Source: Halomarina pelagica | GTDB lineage: Archaea; Halobacteriota; Halobacteria; Halobacteriales; Haloarculaceae | DNA length: 64,000 nucleotides | Direction: 5' to 3' | Assembly (NCBI RefSeq): GCF_024228315.1 | Contig: NZ_CP100454.1 | Location: 1,054,001-1,118,000 of the forward strand | In this document: positions 17,425 through 26,654 of the stretch, piece after piece | How positions within the stretch are numbered: the first letter of the stretch is position 1 | How the letters are laid out: every line of letters begins with the position of its first letter | Notes under the pieces: generated by a model | Told to the model about the DNA's origin: nothing | Seen by the model: the letters and a program-made list of their open reading frames with translations, nothing else | The model's database searches: none | Made by a program: the position numbers and the translations under genes

Positions 17425-17502
17425 CCGTCTAGGCTGTTCCGAGGAACCGACTTAACTGTGCGTCCCTCTCACGAGTCGTGGTATCGAGTGGCGTGCGCAG
17501 CG

Positions 17503-18633
17503 TCACCGCACGAGCGGCGCGCCGTAGCTCCGCTCGCGGTCGAGGACGGCCTCCCAGGTCGTCCGGCACTCGCAGGACACCTGCTCGAAGACGGACGGGT
17601 CCTGCCGGAGGTCGAAGTCCTTGACGGCGGTCTGAACGCGGTCGTCGCACTCCCCGCAGTTGTGCGGGCCGCGGTCGCTCCCGTGGCCGACGGGGTCGGA
17701 GACGACGATCCCGTCCACGTCCGCGGTCTCCCGGAGGACCTCCGCGACCGACCAGAGCCACGGCGGGCGGTACCCGCCGGCGTGATACAGCTCCTCGACC
17801 ATGGTGTAGCGCTGGACGTTCGTCGGGTTCATGGAGACGGTGTGACAGCCGTCGACCGCGGCGCAGCGCCGGATCGAGCGCGTCATGTCCTCGATGGCCT
17901 CGCGTTCCGTGAGGAAGGGCGGTTTCATCAGGAGGTACGCCTTCACGCCCGCGCTCGCGGCCTCGGGATGATCCTCGGACGCGGACTCGAAACCGGCGTC
18001 GGACTCGCTCGCGGCCACCGCCTCGGCGCAGGCCGCCTCGAAGTCGGCGAAGTCGAAGTACTTGTTCACGCAGTCGTGGCGGACGCGGTCGGTGGCGGTC
18101 TCGAGGCCGATGGCGACGTCGGTGTCCAGGCCGCGTTCGGTGAAGTCGCGCAGCCTCTCGCGGTCGACGAAGTCGGGCAGGGACTCGAGGACGATCCGCT
18201 CGCGGTCGGCGAACGTCTCGGCGACGGCGGCTCGCGTCTCGGCGGGCACCTCGCGCTCGTCGAGGAACGACCCGGAGGTGTAGATCTTGACGAGTTCCGA
18301 CGGCTCGTCGGCGTTCTCCCGTTCGTGGTCCAGGCAGGCCTCGACCTGCGCCATCAGGTCCTCGTGGGCGACGGTGCCGCCCTCGACGGACTCCGCGACG
18401 TAGCCGCACATCGTACAGCCCCCGGCGCGCGCCCAGCGGCAGCCGCCCGTGTTGAGGATGATCGTGAGCGACCGGTAGACCCCGCTCGGCGTGTTGTCCT
18501 CGTCGAGCCAGACGCGGGTCGGCTCGCGCGGGTCGTACGTGCGCCGGTTGCGCGACCGGATCTCGCGCATCACCGCGTTGTGCGCGTCCATCCCGCGACC
18601 CCGCTCGTAGACCTCGGGGTTCGGTGTACTCAT
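17503..18633 (-). CDS. Archaeosine biosynthesis radical SAM protein RaSEA (376 aa)
   Basis: RaSEA works with ArcS to convert preQ0-lysine at position 15 of archaeal tRNA to archaeosine. The radical SAM cysteines are C65, C73 and C76 in GGCRWARAGGCTMCGY, the C-x7-C-x2-C form of this family. Further blocks are IYTSGSFLDEREVP, LESLPDF and GLETATDRVRHDCVNKYF. Several cysteines near the C-terminus (HNCGECDD, CECR) may bind another metal. The start at 18633 (MSTPNPEVYERG) is preferred to the GTG one codon upstream and overlaps the stop of the VanZ-like gene. ArcS and TgtA, acting before it in the pathway, are encoded 28-31 kb away in this window. Confidence 0.9.
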   Translation of the reverse strand: MSTPNPEVYERGRGMDAHNAVMREIRSRNRRTYDPREPTRVWLDEDNTPSGVYRSLTIILNTGGCRWARAGGCTMCGYVAESVEGGTVAHEDLMAQVEACLDHERENADEPSELVKIYTSGSFLDEREVPAETRAAVAETFADRERIVLESLPDFVDRERLRDFTERGLDTDVAIGLETATDRVRHDCVNKYFDFADFEAACAEAVAASESDAGFESASEDHPEAASAGVKAYLLMKPPFLTEREAIEDMTRSIRRCAAVDGCHTVSMNPTNVQRYTMVEELYHAGGYRPPWLWSVAEVLRETADVDGIVVSDPVGHGSDRGPHNCGECDDRVQTAVKDFDLRQDPSVFEQVSCECRTTWEAVLDRERSYGAPLVR

Positions 18634-19070
18634 CACCCCTCGCTATCCGACGCGCCCGTAAAACCTCCGCGGTCGGCGGGGAGCGGGGCGATCCGCGTCA
18701 GCGCGCTCCACGCGACCGCTCCGATCGCCGCCCCGACGGCGTTGGCGAGCGCGTCCGCGGTGTCGAACGCGCGCAGCGGGAGGAACGCCTGCACCACCTC
18801 GATCCCCGCGCCGTAGGCGACGGCGAGCGCGCCGGCGAGCGCGAGCGAGCGGGGGGTCCGCGCCACGAGCGCGTAGGCGACCAGGAGGGCCATCGCCGCG
18901 TAGGTGAGCGCGTGGAGCCACTTGTCGAACCCGACGAGACCGAGGGGACCGCCGGGCGGAAGCCCGCCCGCGGGCGGATCGACCGTGCTCGCGGCGAGGA
19001 CGTACCCCGCCCAGAGGACGACGAGCGCGTACCGGGCGCGCGCGGACGCGAGCGGAAGTCGGGGGGACAT
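18633..19070 (-). CDS. VanZ-like membrane protein (145 aa)
   Basis: Four hydrophobic segments with the VanZ-family pattern: FDKWLHALTYAAMALLVAY, then YGAGIEVVQAFLPLRAFDTADALANAVGAAIGA. Members are small integral membrane proteins of poorly known role; VanZ itself lowers teicoplanin sensitivity in bacteria, which is not relevant to an archaeon without peptidoglycan. Its stop overlaps the RaSEA start, so the two are co-transcribed, though no functional link is obvious. The start at 19070 excludes 24 upstream codons of no conserved character. Confidence 0.75.
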   Translation of the reverse strand: MSPRLPLASARARYALVVLWAGYVLAASTVDPPAGGLPPGGPLGLVGFDKWLHALTYAAMALLVAYALVARTPRSLALAGALAVAYGAGIEVVQAFLPLRAFDTADALANAVGAAIGAVAWSALTRIAPLPADRGGFTGASDSEG

Positions 19071-19480
19071 GGATGGAGGTACGCCCGTCGTCCGATAAGT
19101 AGGTCGGAACGCACCGTCGAGGGGCGGAACGCCGTTCGCCACGTCCCCGACGGCCAGTCACGGACGTTCGGTGTGGCGTCCACGTGTCGCGATTTCGGCG
19201 GCGGAGCGGTCCGCCGGCGAGTCGATTCCCCCGGTGACTCGGAACGCAATCGATGGGGGTTACTGTCCTTCGACCGTCCTCTCTCGTCCCCCGCCGACGC
19301 CGATCCGACCCGGCTCCGGCTACCTCGTTCCGCCTCGCCGACGTTCGAGCGTCCGAGAGCGCGCGCGCCGGAACATGTTCGAATGCGTGCGCGTTTCCGC
19401 GAGGGGTAACTGATTCTGGTTTCGCCGAGGTGTGAAGTTCTAACACCGTCGGGGGCCTACTGTAACTGTCAGATATTACC
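19071..19480. other. Intergenic region upstream of AOR, no gene recognised
   Basis: These 410 bases separate the divergent VanZ-like and AOR genes. No supported ORF, tRNA or repeat is seen. The AT-rich run GTGTGAAGTTCTAACAC near 19431-19447, an imperfect inverted repeat, lies 34-50 bases before the AOR start and could be a regulator site or promoter element. Confidence 0.35.
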
Positions 19481-21415
19481 ATGACTGAACTCGGCGGCTT
19501 CCAAGACCACGTAGCGCGCGTCGACCTCTCGTCGGGCGACGTGAACTACGAGAGCATAGACGAGGAGGACGCGAAGAACTTCATCGGGGCGCGCGGCCTC
19601 GGCGTGAAGTACGTCTTCGACCAGGGGCCGGACGTGGACCCGCTCGGGCCGGAGAACCTGCTCGCGTTCACGAACGGTCCCCTCACGGGGACGCAGGTGG
19701 TGATGAGCGGGCGCATCGCCGTCTGCACGAAATCACCGCTCACCGGCACCGTGACGGACTCCCACCACGGGGGTTGGTCCGGTGCGCGCCTGAAGTGGGC
19801 CGGCTTCGACGGCCTGCTGTTCGAGGGGCAGGCCGAAGAGCCCGTCTACGCCGTCGTCGAGGACGGCGAGGTCGAACTCCGCGACGCGTCTCATCTGTGG
19901 GGCAAGGGCGTCCACGAGACCCGCGATCAGATCGAGGAGGAGGTCGAGGGGTCCTACGGCAAGAACCTCTCGATCATGGCCATCGGTCCGGGCGGCGAGA
20001 ACCTGGTGCGATACGCCTGCATCGTAAACGAGGACGACCGCGCCTCGGGACGCGGCGGCACGGGCTGCGTGATGGGCTCGAAGAACCTGAAGGCGGTCGT
20101 GGTGAAGTCCACGACGAAGATGCCGAAGCCGGCGGACCCGGAGACCTTCCGTACGGGCCACCAGCAGGCCATGCAGGTCATCCAGGAGTCGGAGGTCACC
20201 GCGCCCAACGAGGGCGGCCTCTCGCTCTACGGCACCAACGTCCTCATGAACGTCACCGAGGAGATGGACGGCCTCCCGGTGAAGAACGCGAAGTACACCT
20301 CGACGCACAGCTACGAGGAGGCCGAGGGCGTCGAGATCGACGCCGAACACGTCTCCGGGGAGAACGTCCGCGAGAACATCCTCGTGGACGAGCCGACCTG
20401 TCACTCCTGTCCGGTCGCCTGCAAGAAGGAAGTCGAGGTCTCCACCAGCCACAAGGGCGAGGACATGAACGTCCGGATGGAGTCCTACGAGTACGAGTCG
20501 GCGTACGCGCTCGGCCCGAACTCCGGGCACGACGACCGCGACCGGATCGCGGTCATGATCGACCAGTGTAACGACCTCGGGATGGACACCATCGAGGCGG
20601 GGAACATCCTCGCCATGGCGATGGAGATGACCGAGGAGGGCAAGCTCGACGAACTCGGCGAGGGGATCGACTGGGGCGACGTCGAGGCGATGATCGACCT
20701 CATCGACGCTATCGGCCACCGCGACGGCGACCTCGCGGACCACCTCGCGGGCGGCGCGAACCACCTCTCCGAGGAGTTCGGCGCGCGGGAGAACTCCCTC
20801 GACGTGAAGGGCCAGACCATCCCGGCGTACGACCCGCGCTGCATGAAGGGCATGGGGATCGGGTACGCCACCTCGAACCGCGGGGCGTGTCACCTGCGCG
20901 GGTACACGCCGGCGGCGGAGATCCTCGGCATCCCCGAGAAGGTCGATCCCTACGAGTGGCGCGGCAAGGGCGAACTCTGCGCCACCTTCCAGGACATGCA
21001 CGCGATCAGCGACTCGTTCGACATCTGCAAGTTCAACGCCTTCGCGGAGGGCGTCGAGGAGTACGTCCTGCAGTACAACGGCATGACCGGCCTCGACGTG
21101 AGCGAGGAGGAACTCATGCAGGCCGGCGAGCGCGTCTACAACCTCGAACGGTACTACAACAACCTCAACGGCTTCGACGCCGACGACGACTCCCTGCCCG
21201 CGCGCTTCCTGGAGGGTGAAGGAGGCATCCCCGGTCAGGGCGCGAGCGAGGGGCAGTACTGCGAACTCGAGGAGATGAAAGAGGAGTACTACGACCACCG
21301 CGGCTGGGTCGACGGCGTGGTCAGCGAGGAGAAACTCGAGGAACTCGGCATCGACTTCGGCCCCGGAACCGGCGTCAGCCTGAACGACAGCAGCCCCGCC
21401 CCGGCGGACGACTGA
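19481..21415 (+). CDS. aor: Aldehyde:ferredoxin oxidoreductase family protein, complete (644 aa)
   Basis: A tungsten/molybdenum bis-pterin enzyme that oxidises aldehydes to acids with ferredoxin as acceptor. The N-terminal pterin-binding domain shows GARGLGVKYVFDQ, NGPLTGTQV and ASGRGGTGCVMGSKNLKAVVV. The cubane ligands are the CHSCPVAC motif (about residues 307-314) plus a distant cysteine in FDICKF (about 516). Length is close to the family norm of about 600-620. Substrate cannot be told from sequence. A diverged paralog without the C-x2-C-x3-C motif lies at 42985-44784. It appears to be a single-gene transcript; a VapBC pair converges on it. Confidence 0.9.
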   Translation: MTELGGFQDHVARVDLSSGDVNYESIDEEDAKNFIGARGLGVKYVFDQGPDVDPLGPENLLAFTNGPLTGTQVVMSGRIAVCTKSPLTGTVTDSHHGGWSGARLKWAGFDGLLFEGQAEEPVYAVVEDGEVELRDASHLWGKGVHETRDQIEEEVEGSYGKNLSIMAIGPGGENLVRYACIVNEDDRASGRGGTGCVMGSKNLKAVVVKSTTKMPKPADPETFRTGHQQAMQVIQESEVTAPNEGGLSLYGTNVLMNVTEEMDGLPVKNAKYTSTHSYEEAEGVEIDAEHVSGENVRENILVDEPTCHSCPVACKKEVEVSTSHKGEDMNVRMESYEYESAYALGPNSGHDDRDRIAVMIDQCNDLGMDTIEAGNILAMAMEMTEEGKLDELGEGIDWGDVEAMIDLIDAIGHRDGDLADHLAGGANHLSEEFGARENSLDVKGQTIPAYDPRCMKGMGIGYATSNRGACHLRGYTPAAEILGIPEKVDPYEWRGKGELCATFQDMHAISDSFDICKFNAFAEGVEEYVLQYNGMTGLDVSEEELMQAGERVYNLERYYNNLNGFDADDDSLPARFLEGEGGIPGQGASEGQYCELEEMKEEYYDHRGWVDGVVSEEKLEELGIDFGPGTGVSLNDSSPAPADD

Positions 21416-21554
21416 GTCGGTTCACAATTCGGTATTCTATTTCGAACTCGGTATACGGCACGTCGCCGTCGTCGGCGTCGATCACTGGCTGGTTCACTCT
21501 CCCGCCGAGGTTGCCTCTGGGGGAATGCTCTTTCAGACTAGCGACATCGGCGTT

Positions 21555-21962
21555 TCAGTCCCAGACCGTGGGAACGCCTGCGTCCCGGATGCCCCCGTCG
21601 GTCGTGATCACCGCGTCGGTCCCCTGCTCCCGGTGGCTCGCCACGACGAGAGCGTCGTGGATGCTGAACTCCTCGATCACTTCGACGTATTCGACGAGTT
21701 CTCCCTCGCCACCGGGAGCCAACGATACGGGACCGTTCGCCAGCAGCGCCCGTCGCGCCGCTTCGGGCGTGCCGATCAACTGGACGCCACGGACGTCCTT
21801 GTCCCTGGAGATCGAGTAGAGGGCCTCGGCAAGCGCCGTACTCGGAGCCTGGATGACGGTCTCACCGGCTTCAGCCTCGGCGAACACCCGATCGGCGGGC
21901 TGTGGGAGGCAGTCTACGAGGTACACCAGGAGCGCGACCGCGTCGGCGGTGTACGTAACCAC
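21555..21962 (-). CDS. vapC: PIN-domain ribonuclease toxin, VapC family (135 aa)
   Basis: PIN domain with the expected acidic residues: D in YTADAVALLVYL near the start, E in STALAEALYS, and two aspartates in IHDALVVASHREQGTDAVITTD. VapC toxins cut RNA, often initiator tRNA or rRNA, when the antitoxin is lost. The frame is open to 21998, but the GTG at 21962, one base after the antitoxin stop, gives the typical PIN start; the longer form would overlap the antitoxin. It forms an operon with the AbrB-type gene upstream. Confidence 0.8.
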   Translation of the reverse strand: MVTYTADAVALLVYLVDCLPQPADRVFAEAEAGETVIQAPSTALAEALYSISRDKDVRGVQLIGTPEAARRALLANGPVSLAPGGEGELVEYVEVIEEFSIHDALVVASHREQGTDAVITTDGGIRDAGVPTVWD

Positions 21963-21963
21963 G

Positions 21964-22224
21964 TCAGGCTTCCTCGTAGTTGCGGTCACGGCGCTCACGG
22001 AGGCGGTGGCTCAACTCCTCTGCGACCTCTTCGCGCTTCTCCCGGGACGTATCGTCCGGCACGAGCAGGCCGCGAGCGCCGGTGCGCGTGCGCTTCTTCA
22101 CGACGATCCCCTCGTCGGTGTCGATCCAGACGACCTCGTCGCCGGGGGTGAGGTCGTACTTCTCGCGAAGCTCCTTCGGGATGGTCGCCTGTCCCTTCTC
22201 GGTGACGCGCGTGCTCTTGCTCAT
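21964..22224 (-). CDS. vapB: AbrB/SpoVT-type antitoxin, VapB family (86 aa)
   Basis: A swapped-hairpin AbrB domain, STRVTEKGQATIPKELREKYDLTPGDEVVWI, followed by a tail that should bind the toxin. It is the antitoxin and autorepressor of the downstream PIN protein. The ATG at 22224 is the only start that places the AbrB domain at the N-terminus. Two copies of GGTAATAC lie directly upstream (see the operator entry). Confidence 0.85.
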   Translation of the reverse strand: MSKSTRVTEKGQATIPKELREKYDLTPGDEVVWIDTDEGIVVKKRTRTGARGLLVPDDTSREKREEVAEELSHRLRERRDRNYEEA

Positions 22225-22228
22225 ACGT

Positions 22229-22248
22229 GGTAATACGCCCGGTAATAC
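22229..22248 (-). promoter_or_regulatory. Repeated GGTAATAC upstream of vapBC
   Basis: GGTAATAC occurs at 22229-22236 and 22241-22248, 12 bases apart, 5-24 bases before the vapB start. Repeats of this kind commonly bind the VapBC complex for autoregulation. The spacing and position fit, but no binding evidence exists. Confidence 0.35.
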
Positions 22249-22391
22249 CAAAGCGTTGTGGAGGTTATCGACCTCGTCGCTGCTCTTCGCGCGTTCACTG
22301 TCCCGTTGAACCGTTGAGTAGCAGTGAACCGTCGAGTAGCGACCCGCCGCCGCGGGGAAAGCCCCTTGCCCGATCGACCGTCCGTCTCCGT

Positions 22392-23135
22392 ATGAACGTT
22401 CGGCTGCTCGAAGCTACGGAGAACCCCGAGGAGGTCATCTGTCGCGCCGCCAGGAACGACTACATGAGCGCGTTCAACGCCGACATGTCCTTCGAGGAGA
22501 CGATGGCGACGGTCGACGGCGACGACGTCGAGGCGAAGAAGCGGACGCTCATCGGGCACCTGCTCGACCACGGCCACTTCGGGCCGTTCGAGCACCCGTA
22601 CGCGACGTTCGCCGTCGAGGGCATCAGCCGGTCGTGTATGGCGCAACTGACCCGCCACCGCCACGTCAGCTTCGACGTCCAGTCGATGCGATACGTCACC
22701 CTCGACGACGTCGACCCCGCCGACGTCGAGGCGGGCGAACTCGCGGTCGTCCCACCGTCCGCGAGTGACCCCGACTGGATCGGCCGTAACCAGAGGGGCG
22801 GGGCGGTCGACGAGGAAACGGTCGCACGGCGCGCGGCGGTGTTCGGCCGGTCGATTCGACGATCGGTCGAGGCGTATCGGGAACTCCTCGACCTCGGGAT
22901 GCCCCCCGAGGACGCCCGGTTCGTCCTCCCGATCGGAACGGAGGTCAACGTCGTGATGACGATGAACGCGCGGATGCTGATGCACGTCGCGGACATGCGG
23001 GCGGCGGCCGACAGCCAGTGGGAGATCCGAGCGTTGACCGAGCGGGTGCTCGATCTCGCCGCCGAGTGGTGCCCCGTCACGTTCGACCACTACGACGAGC
23101 ACGTGATGGGGCGGAAGAACAGGCTGGCCCCGTAG
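22392..23135 (+). CDS. thyX: Flavin-dependent thymidylate synthase ThyX (247 aa)
   Basis: ThyX methylates dUMP to dTMP using methylene-THF, NADPH and FAD. The diagnostic RHR-x2-S-x4-S-x-R motif is at residues 88-100 (RHRHVSFDVQSMR). A C-terminal FVLPIGTEVNVVMTMNARMLMH segment holds flavin and substrate contacts. The start at 22392 is chosen because the 55 upstream codons overlap the vapBC regulatory region and lack conserved character. It stands alone between vapBC (divergent) and the nos operon promoter. Confidence 0.95.
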   Translation: MNVRLLEATENPEEVICRAARNDYMSAFNADMSFEETMATVDGDDVEAKKRTLIGHLLDHGHFGPFEHPYATFAVEGISRSCMAQLTRHRHVSFDVQSMRYVTLDDVDPADVEAGELAVVPPSASDPDWIGRNQRGGAVDEETVARRAAVFGRSIRRSVEAYRELLDLGMPPEDARFVLPIGTEVNVVMTMNARMLMHVADMRAAADSQWEIRALTERVLDLAAEWCPVTFDHYDEHVMGRKNRLAP

Positions 23136-23172
23136 CGGTTCCCGGTCGGTCCTCGGCTTTCGATCTCTCCTC

Positions 23173-23184
23173 GTATATATAGTA
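23173..23184 (+). promoter_or_regulatory. Strong TATA box of the nos operon
   Basis: The run TATATATAGTA stands out in very GC-rich DNA about 165 bases before the halocyanin start. It is the best TATA box in the window. It would give a 5' leader of about 140 bases, unlike the leaderless genes nearby, so post-transcriptional or upstream control of the operon is possible. Confidence 0.6.
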
Positions 23185-23348
23185 CTACCCTCTTCCCAGA
23201 ATCTTGGACGCTGCTCACCGGTTCAAGGTCCCCGACGGGGTACGACGGAGTGTACGAGACACTCGACGAAGCTCGGGACGGCCTGGCCGCGCGAGCGGTG
23301 AGCGCTCGTCGCCGACGAACGGACAGACGACTCACAGGAACACCACAC

Positions 23349-23870
23349 ATGGCACGAACTCACACGCGACGGAACTGGTTGAAGACGATCGGCGCTGCGG
23401 GCGTCGCCGCGGGCACCCTCGGACTCGCTGGCTGTACGTCCGATCAGGGATCGGGCGGCGACGGTGGCGGCGATGGCGGCGGCAACGGTGACGGCGGCGG
23501 TAACGGTACCGACGGCGGCAACGGCAACGGCGGCGGTGGCGGCGGGACGAAGACCGTCGAGATGACGGACGACCTGAAGTTCGACCCCGGAGAGATCGAA
23601 GTCCCGGCCGGCACGACGGTCACCTGGAAGAACACCGGATCGATCGGTCACACGGTCACCGCGTACGAGGAGAAGATCCCGGAGGGCGCGGCGTACTTCG
23701 CGAGCGGCGGCTTCGACTCCGAACAGGCCGCGAAGGACGGCTACCCGGACAAGGGTAACGTCACTCAGGGCGGCACCTACGAGCACACGTTCGAGACGAA
23801 GGGCACCTACGAGTACTACTGCATCCCCCACGAGATGAACGGGATGGTCGGCACTGTGAAGGTGGTCTGA
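23349..23870 (+). CDS. Halocyanin-like type 1 copper lipoprotein (173 aa)
   Basis: A Tat lipoprotein: twin arginine in TRRNWLKTIG, lipobox LAGC with C29 as lipid anchor. A very Gly/Asn-rich linker (about 33-63) follows, then a cupredoxin domain. Copper ligands are the His of GHTV and the C, H and M of YYCIPHEMNGMVG near residues 158-168. It is a membrane-tethered electron carrier and, lying first in the nos operon one base before nosZ, is the likely electron donor to N2O reductase. The ATG at 23349 puts the Tat motif at the N-terminus; the 33 upstream codons are not a signal. Confidence 0.88.
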   Translation: MARTHTRRNWLKTIGAAGVAAGTLGLAGCTSDQGSGGDGGGDGGGNGDGGGNGTDGGNGNGGGGGGTKTVEMTDDLKFDPGEIEVPAGTTVTWKNTGSIGHTVTAYEEKIPEGAAYFASGGFDSEQAAKDGYPDKGNVTQGGTYEHTFETKGTYEYYCIPHEMNGMVGTVKVV

Positions 23871-23871
23871 C

Positions 23872-25884
23872 ATGACTGCCGAATCCGGGACGCCGGCGAG
23901 CGACCCCGCCGACTCGGAGGGGTCGGCGGGATCGGAGTCGACGGACCCGCTCGGCGATCACGAGGCGCAGCTCGACGCGGTCCTCGCCGAGGTCGAGGAG
24001 CGCCCCGCCGACGGCGAGTCGGTCTCGCTCGCGCTCCCCCGTCTCGGGCTGAACCGTCGCGACTTCGTGAAAGCGGGGGTGGCGGCCGGTGCGATGGGTG
24101 CGCTGGCGGGGTGTTCCGGAGCCCTGAACGGCGGCGGGTCGACCGACACGTCCGGCGACGTTCCGGAGCACTTCGTCCCGCCGGGCGAACACGACGAGTA
24201 CTACGGCTTCTGGTCGGGCGGGCACGCCGGCGACATCCGCGTCTACGGGCTCCCGTCGATGCGCGAGCTGACGCGCATCCCGGTGTTCACCCGAGAGCCG
24301 GCCAAGGGCTACGGGTTCGACGACGAGACGAGCGCGCTGCTCGACGAGGCCGGCGGCTACACGTGGGGGGACTCCCACCACCCGAACCTCTCGGAGACCG
24401 ACGGGAAGTACGACGGGAAGTACCTGTTCGTCAACGACAAGGCCAACGGCCGCGTCGCGCGGGTGAACCTGAAGTACTTCGAGACGGACGCGATCACGAA
24501 CGTTCCGAACGTCCAGTCGGTCCACGGCTGTTGCATCCAGAGTCCGGACACGGGCTACGTCTTCGCGAACAGCGAGTTCCGCACGCCCATTCCGAACGAC
24601 GGTCGCGCGATCGACGACCCGTCGAAGTACGTCTCGGTGCTCAGCGCCCTCGATCCGGAGAGCATGGAGGTCCGCTGGCAGGTCCAGGTCGACGGCAACC
24701 TCGACATCATCGACACCGACAAGGACGGCCGCTGGGCGATCGCGTCGGCCTACAACGACGAGGAGGGCGTCGAGATCGAGGAGATGACGCGCGACGACCG
24801 CGACTACGTCAAGGCCTTCGACGTGCCGGCGATCCAGAAGGCCGTCGACGCCGGGAACGTAGAGGAGGTGAACGGGGTACCGATCGTCGACGGCCGTCGG
24901 AACAGTCCGCTGAACGAGGGTGACGATCCGCTCGTTCGGTACGTCCCGACGCCGAAGTCGCCCCACTGCGTCGAGGTGGAGCCGAACGGCAAGTACGCGA
25001 TGGTCGCCGGGAAGCTCTCGCCGACGGTGTCGATCATCGACATAGAGAAGCTCGCCTCGGAGCCGGATCCGGCGAAGACCATCGTCGGCCAGCCGAAGGT
25101 CGGCCTCGGGCCGTTGCACACGACCTTCGACGACCGCGGGCAGGCGTACACGTCGCTGTTCATCGACTCGCAGGTCGTCAAGTGGGACATCGAGACGGCG
25201 GTCAACTCGCCGAAGAACTCCGAGGACGCCATCCTCGGCAAGATCGACGTCCACTACAACCCGGGGCACATCCAGGCGGTGCAGGCGATGTCGACCGAGC
25301 CGACCGGCGACTGGCTGGTCGTGCTGAACAAGCTCTCGAAGGACCGGTTCCTCCCGGTCGGGCCGATCTACCCCGACAACGACCAGCTCGTCTACATCGG
25401 GAACGACGAGGACGACGAGACCGGCGGGATGGAACTCGTCGCGGACCACCCGGTCTATCCCGAACCGCACGACGCGATATTCGCGACGAAGGACAAGATC
25501 ACGCCGGCGAAGACGTGGGACAGGGCCGACTACGAGGGCGAGAAGGAGTACGTCACCGAGAAGAACTCCCGCGTCGAGCGCGTCGACGACACCACCGTCG
25601 AGGTGTACGCCTCGGTGAAGCGCAGCGAGTACGGCCTGCGCGACTTCACGGTCAAGCAGGGCGACGAGGTCACGGTCACGGTGACGAACATCGAGGGGAG
25701 CCAGGACATCGTCCACGGGTTCGCCATCCCGGAGTACGACGTGAACCTCGCGCTCGCGCCGCAAGATACCCGCCAGGTCACGTTCACGGCCGACAAGCCC
25801 GGCGTGTATTGGGTCTACTGCACGTACTTCTGCAGCGCGCTCCACCTGGAGATGCGCTCGCGGCTGCTCGTCGAGCCGAGGTAA
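23872..25884 (+). CDS. nosZ: Nitrous-oxide reductase NosZ (670 aa)
   Basis: Reduces N2O to N2 on the outer face of the membrane. The CuA site is the C-terminal CTYFCSALHLEM (C-x3-C-x3-H-x2-M). Histidines of the tetranuclear CuZ site appear in DSHHPN, VHGCC, SPHCVEV, PLHTTFD, VHYNPGH and PEPHDA across a seven-bladed propeller. The export signal is unusual: a 61-residue acidic region precedes the twin arginine (RR62-63 in NRRDFVKAG), and a lipobox-like ALAGC follows with C81. It is the second gene of the operon and is followed at once by a membrane protein and nosD-F-Y-L, which supply and insert copper and sulfur. Confidence 0.95.
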   Translation: MTAESGTPASDPADSEGSAGSESTDPLGDHEAQLDAVLAEVEERPADGESVSLALPRLGLNRRDFVKAGVAAGAMGALAGCSGALNGGGSTDTSGDVPEHFVPPGEHDEYYGFWSGGHAGDIRVYGLPSMRELTRIPVFTREPAKGYGFDDETSALLDEAGGYTWGDSHHPNLSETDGKYDGKYLFVNDKANGRVARVNLKYFETDAITNVPNVQSVHGCCIQSPDTGYVFANSEFRTPIPNDGRAIDDPSKYVSVLSALDPESMEVRWQVQVDGNLDIIDTDKDGRWAIASAYNDEEGVEIEEMTRDDRDYVKAFDVPAIQKAVDAGNVEEVNGVPIVDGRRNSPLNEGDDPLVRYVPTPKSPHCVEVEPNGKYAMVAGKLSPTVSIIDIEKLASEPDPAKTIVGQPKVGLGPLHTTFDDRGQAYTSLFIDSQVVKWDIETAVNSPKNSEDAILGKIDVHYNPGHIQAVQAMSTEPTGDWLVVLNKLSKDRFLPVGPIYPDNDQLVYIGNDEDDETGGMELVADHPVYPEPHDAIFATKDKITPAKTWDRADYEGEKEYVTEKNSRVERVDDTTVEVYASVKRSEYGLRDFTVKQGDEVTVTVTNIEGSQDIVHGFAIPEYDVNLALAPQDTRQVTFTADKPGVYWVYCTYFCSALHLEMRSRLLVEPR

Positions 25885-25888
25885 GCGC

Positions 25889-26647
25889 ATGCGCTACCGC
25901 CCGCCGAGCCTCGACGAGTTCGCCCAACTGCGCCGGGGGCTGCCGGTGCTGGCGGCGCTGCTGCTGCTGGCCGCGCCGCTCCTGCCGATGTGGGTGATCA
26001 ACGTCCACGCGGTCCAGTATCCGACCGAGGTGCTCCGGCTGGAGCTGTACGCCTATCCGCACATCTCTGGCGACTACGTCGAGATGGCGAGGCTCAACAA
26101 GTACATCGGGTTCTACTACCCCGATCCGGTGTACTGGCGGCCCAACTACGAGGTCCACCCCCGCGCCGTCGACGTCCCGGAGTGGTCGTTCGGGCCGCTC
26201 GGGTTCGTCGCGGTGGCCGGCGCGGGCGCGTTCGTCGCGCTCGCACCGACGGTTCGGAAGCTCGAGCGCGGACTCACGTGGCAGTTGGTCGGGTCGATCA
26301 CCGTGTTCACGGTGATGCTCGTGGACATCCAGTATCGGCTCTACCAGACCGGTCACGCCCTCGATCCGGACGCGCCCGTGATGGGGGTCGAGCCGTTCAA
26401 GCCGCCGCTCTGGGGTCGGTACGAGGTCGCCAACATCACCAGCTACTCGCGGCTCGGTGCCGGGGCGTACCTGACGATGCTCGCCATCGGGCTGCTCGTC
26501 GTGGCGTTCCACTACCGCGACAGCGACGCGACCGTCGCGTCGCTTCCGGGACGCGTCCGCAGTCGCGTCGCGGACATCGGAGCCCGCGTGACCGAACGAT
26601 CGGCCGACGAAGCGGAGCCGTCGGTCCCGCCGACGGAGCGGGGATGA
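25889..26647 (+). CDS. Nos-operon membrane protein of unknown role (252 aa)
   Basis: Predicted helices at about residues 17-37, 102-122, 131-149 and 196-213, with a long extracytoplasmic segment between the first two (LYAYPHISGDYVEMARLNKYIGF contains several His/Tyr/Met). It lies four bases after nosZ and eight before nosD, so it belongs to the operon. Genes of similar size and topology between nosZ and nosD are known from non-Proteobacterial nos clusters. It could help electron delivery or copper handling. No motif proves this. Confidence 0.75.
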   Translation: MRYRPPSLDEFAQLRRGLPVLAALLLLAAPLLPMWVINVHAVQYPTEVLRLELYAYPHISGDYVEMARLNKYIGFYYPDPVYWRPNYEVHPRAVDVPEWSFGPLGFVAVAGAGAFVALAPTVRKLERGLTWQLVGSITVFTVMLVDIQYRLYQTGHALDPDAPVMGVEPFKPPLWGRYEVANITSYSRLGAGAYLTMLAIGLLVVAFHYRDSDATVASLPGRVRSRVADIGARVTERSADEAEPSVPPTERG

Positions 26648-26654
26648 CGCGGCG

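Noticed and set aside
14539-18816. A 1425-codon plus-strand ORF antisense to the STAND and RaSEA genes
   Set aside because: Its translation is Arg/Val/Glu-rich with no domain, and the minus-strand frames carry clear motifs (Walker A, radical SAM). It is a shadow of high-GC codon bias.
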